Below, piece by piece: positions 1 to 10,934 of a stretch of DNA of 50,746 nucleotides; position 1 is the first letter of the stretch; each line of letters opens with the position of its first letter. The DNA is from Branchiostoma floridae (lineage: Eukaryota; Chordata; Leptocardii; Amphioxiformes; Branchiostomatidae). The DNA lies in contig NC_049990.1 of the NCBI RefSeq assembly GCF_000003815.2, positions 2,005,312 through 2,056,057 on the forward strand. Direction: 5' to 3'. The notes under the pieces were generated by a model that saw nothing but the letters and a program-made list of their open reading frames with translations, did no database searches and was not told where the DNA came from. A program made the position numbers and the translations under genes.

Positions 1-7
1 TCCTTAC

Positions 8-1039
8 TTAACTCCTCCACTTGTAAAGATCCGTTGAGTGAGTTCCCATGTGTTTCTTCAGACTATACAGCCGACTGAACTGCTTGCTGCACTCCTCACA
101 TGTGTAAGCTTTCTCCCCAGTGTGAGTCCGCATGTGTCTCTTCAGAGTACCCAGCTCACTGAACTGCCTGCTGCACTCCTCACACCTGTAAGGTTTCTCA
201 CCTGTGTGAGTCCGCATGTGAGTCATCAGAGAATACAGCCTACTGAACTGCCCGCTACACTCCTCACACCTGTAGGGTTTCTCCCCTGTGTGAGTGCGCA
301 TGTGAGTCTTCAGATCACCCAGATCACTGAACTGCCTGCTGCATTCCTCACACCTGTGGGATCTTTCACCTGTGTGAGTCTGCATATGTTTCTTTAGCCT
401 ATCCAGTCGACCGAACTGTTTACTGCACGCCTCACACCTGTAGGGTTTCTCCCCTGTGTGAGTCCGCATGTGTTTCTTCAGAGTACCCAGCTCACTGAAC
501 TGCCTGCTGCACTCCTCACACCTGTAAGGTTTCTCACCTGTGTGAGTCCGCATGTGAGTCTTCAGAGAATACAGCCTACTGAACTGCCCGCTACACTCCT
601 CACACCTGTAGGGTTTCTCCCCTGTGTGAGTGCGCATGTGAGTCTTCAGATGACCTATCTCACTGAACTGCTTGCTGCAATCCTTACACCTGTAGGGTTT
701 CTCACCTGTGTGAGTCCGCATGTGAGTCTTAAGATTCCATATCCGACTGAACTGCTTGCTGCACTCCTCACACTTGTAAGGCTTCTCCCCTGTGTGAGTA
801 CGCATGTGTCTCTTCAAATCACCCTGCTGACTGAACTTCTTGTTGCAATCCCCGCAGTTGTAAGGTTTCGCACCTGTGTGAGTCCGGATATGTGTGTTCA
901 AATAACCTAGATGACTGAACTGTTTGTTGCACTCCTCACACTTGTAGCGTTTCTCCTCTCCGACAGATCGCACAGAAAAATCCTTTTTCGCCTTTCTCCT
1001 GACGTCACCCAAACTCTGTGCACTGCTTGTTGCCGACAT
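8..1039 (-). CDS. ZNF1: C2H2 zinc-finger protein, 11 fingers, apparently intact
   Basis: 343 residues. A leader of about 31 residues ([20 protein letters not shown]...) is followed by 11 C-x2-C-x12-H-x3-H fingers joined by TGEKPY linkers, ending after the last finger with a short STDLYKWRS tail. Every finger keeps both Cys and both His. The ATG is supported by a splice acceptor 22 nt upstream (first exon base 1061, pyrimidine tract then CAG). Fingers 5-6 and 9-10 share the helix cores RLYSL and ELGTL. The underlying blocks (about 123-312 and 459-648) are nearly identical and 336 bp, four fingers, apart, so the array grew by internal duplication. Family knowledge: tandem C2H2 fingers bind DNA in the nucleus. 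No repressor or activator domain is visible. It is the only one of the eight copies with no lesion. Confidence 0.85.
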   Translation of the reverse strand: MSATSSAQSLGDVRRKAKKDFSVRSVGEEKRYKCEECNKQFSHLGYLNTHIRTHTGAKPYNCGDCNKKFSQQGDLKRHMRTHTGEKPYKCEECSKQFSRIWNLKTHMRTHTGEKPYRCKDCSKQFSEIGHLKTHMRTHTGEKPYRCEECSGQFSRLYSLKTHMRTHTGEKPYRCEECSRQFSELGTLKKHMRTHTGEKPYRCEACSKQFGRLDRLKKHMQTHTGERSHRCEECSRQFSDLGDLKTHMRTHTGEKPYRCEECSGQFSRLYSLMTHMRTHTGEKPYRCEECSRQFSELGTLKRHMRTHTGEKAYTCEECSKQFSRLYSLKKHMGTHSTDLYKWRS

Positions 1040-1311
1040 CCTCCTAGATCTTGTGCAACTTCTGAAGAGACAAAAGGAACGATCAAGTTAGAAATGTTTT
1101 ATCCATACTAGAAGCTATGTGGACCGCAATGCATGAATTTTTGCCACAGATCATTAAAGTAAAACAGAGAAGCAGCTTTATCCTTAGTTATTTGAGTGTG
1201 CAATGCATGTATCCTTCAGTGATTCGCAGTGAGGGGCGAAAATGCGGTTGCCTTTGCCACGGAAACACAATTTTCATGGGAAATAGAAGCAACAAATACA
1301 ATTCTGCCTTG

Positions 1312-1404
1312 TAATCTCCAAGAAAAAAGTGATAAATGCAGACTCCTTTGCCGGCTACACTCCTTTTATTATCTTTTCCCACCGTAGTATCTGCTTGGAG
1401 ATTA
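1312..1404. mobile_element. Short MITE-like element in ZNF1 intron
   Basis: It begins TAATCTCCAAG and ends CTTGGAGATTA, forming about 11-bp terminal inverted repeats around roughly 70 bp of noncoding sequence. A relative lies at the same intron position in ZNF3 (10828-10934) and another at a different position in ZNF6 (33484-33590). Units 2 and 5 lack it there. Transposon class is not assigned. Confidence 0.6.
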
Positions 1405-1468
1405 CCAAATTCGGACAGAAATCACGGGGCTCAAATGCGCTGGTTTTTACTTCGTCTTTGTAATAAAT

Positions 1469-1950
1469 GTATGCGAAAGGGGCGACGCCTATTGTTTACG
1501 AGAATAATAAAATGACAAACAGAAAGGTGTGCGATTTTTGACGCTCCCATAGCTACAGTTAAAGACAAGTACATGTAACACTAACAGGCGAGAACCTGGC
1601 CTAATGCCTTGGATATACAAGGTAGCGGTCTTCCTTCCTGTTTGCGTTTTTAATGGGATTAACGTATGCGAAAGGGACCGACACCTATTGTTTACGAGCA
1701 TAACAATAGGACCAACACAAAGGTGCGATTTCTGACGCTCCCATAGCTACTGTTAAAAACAAGTACATGTACATGTAACACTAACAGGCGAGAACCTGGT
1801 CTGATGCTTTGGATATACAATGTAGCGGCTTTCCTTCTTGTTGGCGTTTTTAATGGGATTAACGTATGCGAAAGGGACCGACATCTATTGTTTGAATACG
1901 AGCTTAACAATAGGACAAAAACAAAGGAGCGATGCTTCTGATGCTAGACG
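1469..1950. repeat. Tandem duplication inside ZNF1 intron
   Basis: Two full copies (1469-1663 and 1664-1863, period about 195-200 bp) plus a partial third copy. Each starts GTATGCGAAAGG, runs through a stretch with ATTGTTTACGAG and ends GTTTTTAATGGGATTAAC. Single-copy versions occur in the introns of other units (for example about 11660-11760), so this is a local duplication of ordinary intron sequence. Confidence 0.75.
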
Positions 1951-2248
1951 CCACCCCACGCTTATAGCTACAGTGCAAACAAAGACATGGTGAATCTCTC
2001 GAATTCTTAACAATTTCTAGGTAAAATGTGTGACATTACTCGGCCAAACATCAGCAAAATTGGAAGTTTTTTTTTTGTTCCACGCAAGTTGTCCACAAAA
2101 CTAGAAAGAGAAAACCCTGAAATTTGAAACCATGTCTAAGCGAACCCTCCCGTAAAAATAAAATAAGGAACACGCCATGATGAACACCAGATGTTAGAAT
2201 AGCGGGGCAAGGGGCGGACGGAGGGGGTTTACAGTATAGCGTACATAC

Positions 2249-2775
2249 CATGCCCGTAGCCAGGATTTTGGTTGGGGGGGTTCTTTTTAGTACTTGCCGG
2301 ACCATCGAGTGCCGCAGGCGCGAGACTCACGCCGAAGGCGTGAGCTATCGAGGGGGGTCCGGGGGCATGCTCCCCCGGAAAACTTGAAATTTTGACCCTC
2401 TGAAATGCCATTTCCTGCATTTTGGCGGGCAAAAATCACTGGCGAAGTTTAATGGAATTTCTATCAAAAGACAAGGCTTTTGGCATAAGTCTTTGAGGCC
2501 AACTCCCTCATATTTTCACCATGTCCGACACTAAAGGCGCGAGACGTCGCAATCGAGGGCCGGGGAAATTTTGAAATCTGGACCCTCTGAAAAGCCATTT
2601 CCTGCACTTTCTGGGGCAAATTTTGTCTATCAGTGAAAAATGCATATAGTCATGCCTTTGAAAAAAATCTTGGACATGAAAAAGTGGACCTTCGAGCCAG
2701 AAAAAGCGGACCTTTTCAGCGTGTGGGGGGGGGGGTTCTTCCGAACCCCCCGAACCCCCCCTGGCTACGGGCATG
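2249..2775. mobile_element. Non-autonomous DNA transposon with CATGCCCGTAGCCAG inverted termini
   Basis: The left end CATGCCCGTAGCCAG and right end CTGGCTACGGGCATG are perfect inverted repeats. They are flanked by the 5-bp direct repeat CATAC (2244-2248 and 2776-2780). The matching intron site in ZNF5 (about 29286-29310) reads straight through with a single CATAC, so it is an empty site. The interior is noncoding, with G-rich and C-rich runs next to the termini and an internal partial duplication (the motif GACCCTCTGAAA occurs at about 2394 and 2580). Superfamily is uncertain; 5-bp target duplications occur in Transib, but the termini do not settle it. Confidence 0.8.
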
Positions 2776-3238
2776 CATACAACAACTGCGCCCTTCCTTC
2801 ATACCAGTAAAACGTTACTTGAACATTGACATATACGTGAAACACACTTAAACACAAATGCAGTTTCACCCATTTTGATGGTTACAACCCAAAACTTTCT
2901 TGAAAGAAAGACCCCCGGTAAACCCCTACAGGGCCCCGACAATTTGTTTACGTTATCTCTTGTCTTCGTCCTCGCTTCCCCGTGTGAATTTTGAATAAAC
3001 TTTGACAAAGAATTCCCTCCATCTTAGGCGAGAAAAACGGCAAAGCTATAAAGGAACATGAGTACCACTTTCTTCTGCAAGCTATGGTGTGTTTTTCCAC
3101 GCCCACAGAAAACAGAAAACTGGAGTTCACTGTTTAATTACTAGTAGTTGAGAGGATCGAGGGCCCCCACCAAAATCACTTCAGTTTTCTGTCAAACCTA
3201 CAGAAGTTTTAGGGTCAAAATACAACGAATCGCCTCAC

Positions 3239-3720
3239 CTGAACAAACTTGAACCTTAGTCTTGCACACAACCACCAGAAGGTTGTCTCTCAAGCCGAGA
3301 AAGTTGTGGTCTTTGCTTCGGAAGGACGGGAACTTTTCCAAACCGCTGTCGCTCTCGACTCTCCGAATAAACAGGAAGGCGGCGTCATGTGACCCGGAAG
3401 TAATAGTTTGTTCCGTGTCAAACATCATCTCCTGGTTATCTAACAGTTGTCGCGACATCGTTCAGCTCAATGGTGAGATTGTAGTAGTGAGGATATAATT
3501 CAGAAGAGCCTATTGTGTAACCTGAGACATAAAATTACATGTATAACAGGTTTGCGATATGATTAGACCTGCGTTTACGGGCGCCGCCATTTTGTTTCCC
3601 GGTGGTGCATGAATTTGATGGGAAGCGGTGTTGCATTTTCGATGTGTAAATATTGAGGTGGAATGTTATGAGTGTGTCGTTGCGGTCTTGTCGGATATAA
3701 AAGGACGGCAGCCACAACGA
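3239..3720 (-). promoter_or_regulatory. ZNF1 promoter and noncoding exon 1, with opposing TATA block
   Basis: On the minus strand exon 1 ends at 3239 (CAG|GTGAGG donor), then a 2.2-kb intron leads to the coding exon at 1061. Upstream of it, TCATGTGAC (3385-3393) abuts CCGGAAGT (3394-3401), an ETS-type site. No TATA is seen in the minus direction. Further upstream GCCGCCATTTTG (3583-3594) is a YY1-type core. A plus-strand TATAAAA (3696-3702) starts a block conserved in five units. The transcription start is not visible; the assignment rests on conservation and splice-site fit. Confidence 0.65.
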
Positions 3721-5017
3721 TAAATGTTGGTTCTGTTTTATGGTGTAGTTTTTAATCCCTACTGACTACTGTCCGCATACATTACCAACCGTCAGTAGCG
3801 TTGTAGGCGCACATTTAAGTTTCTTAGTCGTGACAGCCCGGTTCTGTGATGTTGAGCATTGGTGGATAATCCTACAGAGATCGTGTGTATGTTAACACTG
3901 TTCAGGTGTTGGGGATAAGTTGTTCAAAGAAAACCAAGCAGGACTTCCGGCCTTGGTACTGCGTGTGCTAGATATCTCGTGTTATTATGGTTGAGATAAT
4001 AAATAAATGGCACTTTCCTATATATATCTCATATACTAGTATTAACAAATTGAATTTGAAAGAAAAACAACACCATGTTTATTTTCCAACTGTTTATTCT
4101 AAAGCAACTGTTAACAAAATAGGTAAATATAAATAATAACAAGAAAGTTAGAAATCGGTAAACTGATCTTATTTTACAACATTCTTAACACTTCTGCTAG
4201 TTTGTAAATTCTCTTATCTAAACTGAAACTTCGAATCATAAAACCAACGCTCAGGAATTACCGTTAAGAAACATAGATATTACTAGAAGAGTACAATAAC
4301 AATGGATTTATTATCATCTCAGGTTGTAAGCTCACTCGTACCCTTTTAGAAATTAACTTGCTACGGTTAATATTTTAAGAAGGTTCCCGAAAAAATGTAA
4401 AATTTAAGTAGTAAGTTTTTTTTACAAAAAAAAACAAAACAACATGAAACATGAATTTACCATAATACAAGTTAAAGATAGAAATCAACACACGAAACGC
4501 TTCAAACAAAACAAACGAAATTCTATTTTTTTGAGGACATACCTCGCTACTACATGTAATGATGTCAATAAAGATACAAAAATATGCTAGTTGTAACTAA
4601 CTTTTAGTTTGCTATGGGACGATTCATACAACATCTGCATCATTCCACTATAGAAGTTACACAACAGGAAATGAACTTGAACATGATACACATCCGAGAA
4701 AACTACAATCTTGCAAACTATATTCTACAACACCACGCGTAACAGAACTTCAATATTTATATGGGTTTAAAACGGACCGCATAACAGAAAAGGCTGGCGA
4801 CACAAAAACGCGAACTGTACTAGCTTTACTGGCAACTTGTCAGTGCACGTAACTTTTCAGGTTTTCAGGTTCAATCGCTGACTAAACTGTCGGATCTGAT
4901 TCACTTCCCAACCTGCTGGCTTTATTAGTACAACTCACACAGGTCTGTTTCTCACCTGTGTAAGTCAGCTTGTGCCTGTTAAGATGACCAAGTGACTTAA
5001 ATGCTAACTTAACTCCC
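3721..5017. other. Intergenic spacer and 3' flank of ZNF2
   Basis: No gene seen. 3721-3930 continues the conserved block downstream of the plus-strand TATA. From about 3930 the AT-rich sequence resembles the other units' 3' flanks. TTTATT at 4093-4098 is AATAAA on the minus strand and sits at a position conserved in seven other flanks, so it is the likely ZNF2 polyadenylation signal. Confidence 0.5.
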
Positions 5018-5180
5018 TCACACTTGTACAAGTTCATTTGTGAGTTCCATGTGTTTCTTTAGACTGTACTGTCGACTGAACTGTCTGTTGCATTCCTCAC
5101 ACTTGTAGGGCTTCTCCCCTGTGTGAGTCCGCATGTGTCTTTTCAGAGCACTCAGCACACTGAACTGCAAACTACATTCT
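5018..5180 (-). pseudogene. Out-of-frame last two fingers of ZNF2
   Basis: After the ZNF2 stop the sequence continues as finger coding in another frame: one good finger (core VLSALKRH) and a last one (core RQYSLKKHM) lacking its final His, then a tail ending LVQV and a stop at 5018-5020. The tail matches that of ZNF7. The cause is a gap of about 14 nt in the linker at about 5180-5190, where the TGEKPY codons are missing. Confidence 0.75.
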
Positions 5181-5942
5181 TCACATTTGAGTGTGAGTTC
5201 GCATGTGTCTTTTCAGACCACTTAGCTCAATAAACTGCCTGCTGCACTCCCCACACTTGTAGGGTTTCTCGCCTGTGTGAGTCTGCATGTGAGTCTTCAG
5301 ATGATGGAAAAGACTGAACTGCTTACTGCATTCCTCACACTTGTAGGGTTTCTCACCTGTGTGAGTCCGCATGTGTTTCTTCAGAGTACACAGCTCACTA
5401 AACTGCTTGCTGCACTCGTCACACTTGTAGGGCTTCTCCCCTGTGTGAGTCCGCATGTGTCTTTTCAGAGCACTCGGCTCAATAAACTGCCTGCTGCACT
5501 CCCCACACTTGTAGGGTTTCTCGCCTGTGTGAGTCTGAATGTGAGTCTTCAAACGATGGAGAAGACTGAACTGCTTGCTGCACTCCTCACACTTGTAGGG
5601 TTTCTCACCTGTGTGAGTCCTCATGTGAATCTTCAGATTCCCAAGCTTACTGAACTGTCTGCTGCACTCCTCACACATGTAGGGTTTCTCCCCTGTATGA
5701 GTCCGCATGTGTCTTTTTAGATGATGAAAACGACTGAACTGTCTGCTGCACTCCTCACACCTATAGGGTTTCTCCCCTGTGTGAGTTCGCATGTGTGTCT
5801 TCAGACTATCCAGCCGACTGAACTGCTTGCTGCACTCCTCACACCTGTAGCGTTTCTTCTCTCTGACAGACCGCACAGACGAATCCTTTTTCGCCTTTCT
5901 CTTGACGTCACCCAAACTCTGGGCACTGCTTGTTGTTGACAT
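5181..5942 (-). CDS. ZNF2: C2H2 zinc-finger protein, truncated at 8 fingers
   Basis: 253 residues from the conserved [19 protein letters not shown] leader. The frame opens upstream of 5942, but that part is intron: the acceptor CTCTGCAG places the first exon base at 5964. Eight complete fingers follow, ending HMRTHTQM where a linker deletion of about 14 nt shifts frame and removes the last two fingers. Fingers 4-5 and 7-8 (cores LLHRL/IEPSAL and LFHHL/IELSGL) are duplicates three fingers apart. The truncated protein could still bind DNA. Nuclear DNA binding is inferred from the fold only. Confidence 0.75.
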   Translation of the reverse strand: MSTTSSAQSLGDVKRKAKKDSSVRSVREKKRYRCEECSKQFSRLDSLKTHMRTHTGEKPYRCEECSRQFSRFHHLKRHMRTHTGEKPYMCEECSRQFSKLGNLKIHMRTHTGEKPYKCEECSKQFSLLHRLKTHIQTHTGEKPYKCGECSRQFIEPSALKRHMRTHTGEKPYKCDECSKQFSELCTLKKHMRTHTGEKPYKCEECSKQFSLFHHLKTHMQTHTGEKPYKCGECSRQFIELSGLKRHMRTHTQM

Positions 5943-7430
5943 CCTCCTAGATCTTATGTACCTACTGCAGAGACAATATGAACGAACAAGATAGAAATAT
6001 TTCATCCATAGCTATTCTTTATTTGGTCTGCATTGTATGAATTCGTCAGTGAGGGCAAATAAGCGGTGAAAGTGCCGTTTATTTATGCCATAGGAACATA
6101 ATTTTCATGGAAAAAAGAAGGAACGAATACTAGTACTAGTAGGATTTTGTCGAAATGCACGCAGAAATCACATCAAATCACAGCGTAGATTCCCTTTATA
6201 ATAATTTAGCAGCAAATTACAAGCTCAAATGCGCTGGCAAGAACCTGGTCTGCAGTCCGACCCTTTGGATTTTGCGGTCTTCCTTGGATTTTGTCACGAA
6301 AAAAGTGTTTTAATGAGGGTGACCGTATGCGAAAGGGACCGACATCTATTGTTAACGAGCATAACAAAAGGACGAAAACAGAGGAGTTCAACTCTTGACG
6401 CCACTCCGCGCATGTAGCTTCAGTGAAAACAAAGAATTATGGTGAATCTCTTAAATTCTTATCAATTTCTCATTAAAATTTGTGACATCACTTTGTCTAA
6501 TTTCAGTTTGTTTATGTTAAGATCAATTGTAACGTTATGATGGTCACTGGGTTATATTATTTTCCTTTGGTTTATTATTGTTTGATGTATATGATCTTCA
6601 TGCCCATTTAATTGTATTATGATTTGTAAACTTTGACGGGTGAAAAGTTTGTATAAGCCACATGACTTTTTTCTCCCCCCTTGCACGTTGTGTTGTTTTC
6701 TATAATTTTCTGTATCAGTGTATGTTATCATTTTTTAAAGTGCAAAATTAAATCAATCAAGTCAATCAATCAAACTTCAGCAAAATCGGCTATTTTTGTT
6801 CCCAATTGTCAAAAAAGTAAAAAGAGAAACCCTAAATCCGAAAACAGGTCTAAAATCAGTTACTGAACCTCCCCGTAAAATAAAAGCACGCCATGATGAA
6901 CACCAGATGTTAGAATGTCGGGGAGTTTCGGCCCTGGGGCGGACGGAGGGGTTTGAAGTATGCCGTACATATTTCACCCGCGCCCTTCATACTAGCAAGA
7001 CGTTTCTTAACACCCATGAACACTACAAAAGTGCCTTTCCAATTATCCATACACGTTAGCGAACCTGCAGTTCCACTTTTTTAAACGATTACAACGCTAT
7101 AAATTCACATAAGAGAGACACTGCTGTAAACCCCTACAGGGCCCCACAATTTGTTTACGTTATCTTCAGCCTTCACGCTCGCTTCCTGTGTGACTCGAAT
7201 AAACAGTGCGACAGAAAGTTTCCTCTAGTCTAGGTGAGGAAACAGCAAAGCTACCAAGGAACATGTGCATCAAAGATTATGGTCTATTTTTCAGCACTCA
7301 CACTCACAGAAGGCAGAAAGTTTGGAGCTGAGTTACCAGTTGACGAGACCCCGGCCCTCCCAAAATCACGACACGCTTCGGCTTCAAATCTACAGAGATT
7401 TTTGAGTTAAAATGCAACACATCGTCTTAC

Positions 7431-7920
7431 CTGAACAAACTTGAACCCTAGCCTTGCACAGAAACACCAGTAGGTTGTCTCCAAAGCCGCTTATTCTCCG
7501 ATTTTAGTTTCGGAAGGACGGGAACTTTTCCAAACCGCTGTCGCTCTCGACTCTCAGAGTAAACAGGAAGACGGCGTCATGTGACCCGGAAGTATTCTAA
7601 TGTTCTGGGTCAAACATCATCTCCTGGTTATCCAACAGTTGTCGCGATATCGCTCATCTGAATGCTGAGATTGTAGTAATGAGGATACAATTTAAAGAGC
7701 CAATTGTATAACCTGAGAAAAATTATTACATGTATTACATGGTTTGCAATTGCGATATGGTTTAGCCTGCGTCCACGGGCGCCGCCATTTTGATTCCCAG
7801 TGGTGTATGATGGGAATGGGTGTTGCAACTTCGATGTGTTAAAAATATTGACGTACGTGGAATGGTAATTGTTGTTATGAGCGTGTCGTTGCGGTCTTGT
7901 CGGATATAAAGGGACGGCAG
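7431..7920 (-). promoter_or_regulatory. ZNF2 promoter and noncoding exon 1, with opposing TATA block
   Basis: The donor CAG|GTAAGA ends exon 1 at 7431; the intron runs to 5965. The CGTCATGTGACCCGGAAGT element lies at about 7576-7593, the YY1-type GCCGCCATTTTG at 7781-7792 and the plus-strand TATAAAGGG at 7905. Order and spacing match units 1, 3, 7 and 8. Confidence 0.65.
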
Positions 7921-8105
7921 CCACAACGATAAATGTTTGGTCTGTTCTATGGTGGCATGGCGTTTTTAATCCCTACTGACTACTGTCCGCATACATTACC
8001 AACCGCCAGTAGCGTTGTAGACGCTCATTAAAGCTTCTAACCACAGCCCGGCTCTGTGATAATGAGTATTGTAATGTTGGATAATCCTACAGAAATAGTG
8101 TGTAT

Positions 8106-8669
8106 ATTAACACTGTTCAGGTGTGTATCTTAACATATAATGATCAGATAATTGGCTCCTAGTGACTTTCAAGAAACTGCAGCAGGACTTCATATCTGGT
8201 GTTCTAGATTTCTCGCCTTGATGATAAGAACATGTGATCTTCCTATACTTCTCAGGTGGTAACAAATTTAATGTGAAATAAAAACTACATGCTTGGTTTC
8301 TAACTGTTTATTAAAAAACGTAAACAAAATTAGTAAATGTGTAATATCAAAATCAACAACAAAACTAGATATTAGTAAACTAAACTTGTCTAAGAAAAGC
8401 ATAACTGATTCTTCTCGTTCATTGTTCTTGTATCTGAACTGAAACCGTGGTCCTAAATTACCAACCTACTTAACTGTTTACAAAGATACGAAAGCAAACT
8501 AACATAATTACCAGCAAATATAGGCAGTAACTAAATACTAGAATGGACTTGTCAAAATTCGAGACACCTATACTATCCGTTTTTGTAATCCTAGCTTAAC
8601 TATATAAAAACTACAGTAGAAGCCTAAAATATAAAACGTTACGGACCATAGCTAGAAAAATACTATTCC
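8106..8669. repeat. Recent segmental duplicate of 45965-46528 (ZNF3 3' flank)
   Basis: About 563 bp that match 45965-46528 with only scattered differences by eye, far closer than any other pair of units. It contains TTTATT at 8307-8312, the minus-strand AATAAA likely used by ZNF3. Similarity stops at ACTATTCC in both copies. From 8670 to about 9475 nothing coding is seen. Confidence 0.85.
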
Positions 8670-9533
8670 TAGGAGAGGAAAATAAGAATACATTGATCAT
8701 CATCTTAGGTTGTAAGTTTACTCCTCTTGGTGGTACATCTTGCAGACATTGACTTGCTACTGGTGATTGTATGTCAAGGAATACACAAAACAATAAGAAC
8801 TAGTTTCAAAATGAATGTTACGTTCTAGTCTACACATATAATGTTAAGTCGAACTGTTCTTGTTTGTTCGAAAAACATTAGAAGTTAAACCGTAAGAAGT
8901 TAATGACTGATACATAAACAATTAGTTTACACACTTGTTTACAAGAACTATGTAAAGTTCTAGTTTACCATCAAAGTTACGTTCTAGCTAAAATGTAAAG
9001 TTCTAGTTTTTTAGAAAACTATCAAACAAGATTTATGATCATAGAAATTAAAAGATTGGAAATCAAATTGAACACGGAACGCTTCCAACAAAATACATGT
9101 AGTAACATTTTAGAAACTAAACCCTATTACACAACAACCAACTGAACTATTCGTGTGGAACCAACTTACTTGAATAGCTGAACAAGATGCTGGGTCAAAG
9201 TTGAACTGTAACTTTGAACACAAAAAACTGGACTTGGCCAAATTTCCAACAGTCCAACTTAAGTCTTTGTCCAGGAATGAGCCATCCACCGTTTTTGTGA
9301 CGTCACGTTATGCAGATAGAACATGACTCGGTAAACAGTAGATCACAACTAACAGTCAAACAAACCCAAACTTCTGGAGAAAACATAAAAGCTGTTGCCT
9401 TCACATCACAAACTGAAGTGACTTTATTGACAACGTGCTAATTACTAGTATAAGTCATCTGAATTGTCTGATTCACTGTCCCACCTGGCTCGCAGAACTG
9501 CCTATTGTAATCTTCACACCTGTGAGATTTCCC

Positions 9534-10544
9534 CTAGACGGTGTGAGTCCGCATGTGTTTCTTAAGATTTCCAAGCTGACTGAACTGCCTGCTGCACTCC
9601 TCACAACTGTAAGGTTTCTCCCCTGTGTGAGTCCGCATGTGTTTCTTAAGATTTCGCAGATCACTGAACTGCTTGCTGCAATCCTCACAACTGTAGGGTT
9701 TCTCACCTGTGTGAGTCCGCATGTGGATTTTCAGCGCACCCAGCTGACAAAACTGCTTGCTACACTCCTCACACGTATAGGGTTTCTCACATGTGTGAGT
9801 CCGCACGTGTCTTTTCAGAGCAACCAGCTCGCTGAACTGCTTGCTGCACTCCTCACACTTGAAGGGCTTCTCCCCTGTGTGAGTCCGCATGTGAATCTTC
9901 AGATGACCAGGTTGACTGAACTGCTTGCTGCATTCGTCACACGTGTAGGGTTTCTCACCTGTGTGTGTCCGTATGTGAATCTTCAGATTACCCAGTGCAC
10001 TGAACTGCCTGCTGCATTTGTCACACCTGTAGGGTTTCTCACCTGTGTGGATCCTCATGTGTTTTTTCATTGCACCAAGCTGACTGAACTGCCTGCTACA
10101 CTTTTCACAGCAGTAGGGCTTCTCTCCTGTGTGAGTCCGTATGTGTTCCTTCAGATGACCCAGCAGACTGAACTGCCTACTGCACTCCTCACACTTGTAG
10201 GGCTTCTCTCCTGTGTGAGTCCGTATGTGTTCCTTCAGATGTTCCAGCCGGCTGAACTGCCGGCTACACTCCTCACACTTGTAGGGTTTCTCCCCTGTGT
10301 GAGTTTGCCTGTGAGTCTTCAGATTCCCAAGCCGACTGAACTGCCTGCTGCACTCCTCACACCTGTAGGGTTTCTCACCTGTGTGAGTTCGTATATGTTT
10401 CTTCAGATGACACAGATGACTGAACTCCCGGCTGCACTCCTCACACCTGTAGCTTTTCTCCTCTCTGACAGATCGCACAGAAGAATCCTTTTTCGCCTTT
10501 CTCCTGACGTCACCCAAACCCTGGGCACTGCTTGTTGCCGACAT
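9534..10544 (-). CDS. ZNF3: C2H2 zinc-finger protein, 11 fingers
   Basis: 336 residues: leader [19 protein letters not shown], then 11 intact fingers, ending HMRTHTV with a TAG inside the linker. Below it (to about 9476) a twelfth finger can still be read but its second Cys is Tyr (CEDYNRQF), so the stop removes a decayed finger. The acceptor puts the first exon base at 10566. Many fingers carry LGHLK or LGNLK cores. No effector domain. The ORF is otherwise clean, and it is the second-best candidate after ZNF1 for a working gene. Confidence 0.83.
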   Translation of the reverse strand: MSATSSAQGLGDVRRKAKKDSSVRSVREEKSYRCEECSREFSHLCHLKKHIRTHTGEKPYRCEECSRQFSRLGNLKTHRQTHTGEKPYKCEECSRQFSRLEHLKEHIRTHTGEKPYKCEECSRQFSLLGHLKEHIRTHTGEKPYCCEKCSRQFSQLGAMKKHMRIHTGEKPYRCDKCSRQFSALGNLKIHIRTHTGEKPYTCDECSKQFSQPGHLKIHMRTHTGEKPFKCEECSKQFSELVALKRHVRTHTCEKPYTCEECSKQFCQLGALKIHMRTHTGEKPYSCEDCSKQFSDLRNLKKHMRTHTGEKPYSCEECSRQFSQLGNLKKHMRTHTV

Positions 10545-10827
10545 TCTCCTAGATCTTGTGCAACTTCTGTAGAGACAATATGGACGATCAAGTTAAAAAT
10601 GTTTTATCCATAGCTATTTGGACCACAATGCATGAATACGGTTTATTTTTTGCCACAGAGAAAAAAAAAGAAGATCATTAAAAAAGAGAAGCTTCATCCT
10701 TAGTTATTTGAGTGTGCAATGCATGCATCCTTCAGTGATGCATAGTGAGGGGCGAAATGTGGTTTACCTTTGCCACAGAAACACCATTTTCATGGAAAAT
10801 AGAAGCAACAAATAAAATTCTGCCTTG

Positions 10828-10934
10828 TAATCTCCGAGAAGGAAGTGTGATAAAGACTCCTAGGCCGGCTACACTTCTTCAGTCAACTTAGATATTTATC
10901 TTGTCCACCGTAGTATCTCTCTGCTTGGCAATTA
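10828..10934. mobile_element. MITE-like element in ZNF3 intron, shared with ZNF1
   Basis: It starts TAATCTCCGAG and ends GGCAATTA (decayed inverted terminus), at the same point of the intron as the element at 1312-1404. Shared position implies insertion before ZNF1 and ZNF3 separated. Confidence 0.55.

Noticed and set aside
8-1039. CRISPR-like regular repeats
   Set aside because: The 84-bp period is the zinc-finger unit and the variable parts code for helix residues. The genome is eukaryotic.
3748-3800. TACTGAC...GTCAGTA hairpin as proof of a structured RNA
   Set aside because: In units 2, 7 and 8 one arm changes without a compensating change in the other, so pairing is not supported. Only the conservation itself is reported.
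9435-10613. 392-codon plus-strand open frame (and similar plus ORFs opposite every ZNF exon)
   Set aside because: Exact antisense of the finger array. Repeated Leu/Thr/Ser/Pro-rich units arise because the finger codons have no stops in that antisense frame. Minus-strand conservation and splice sites show the real strand.
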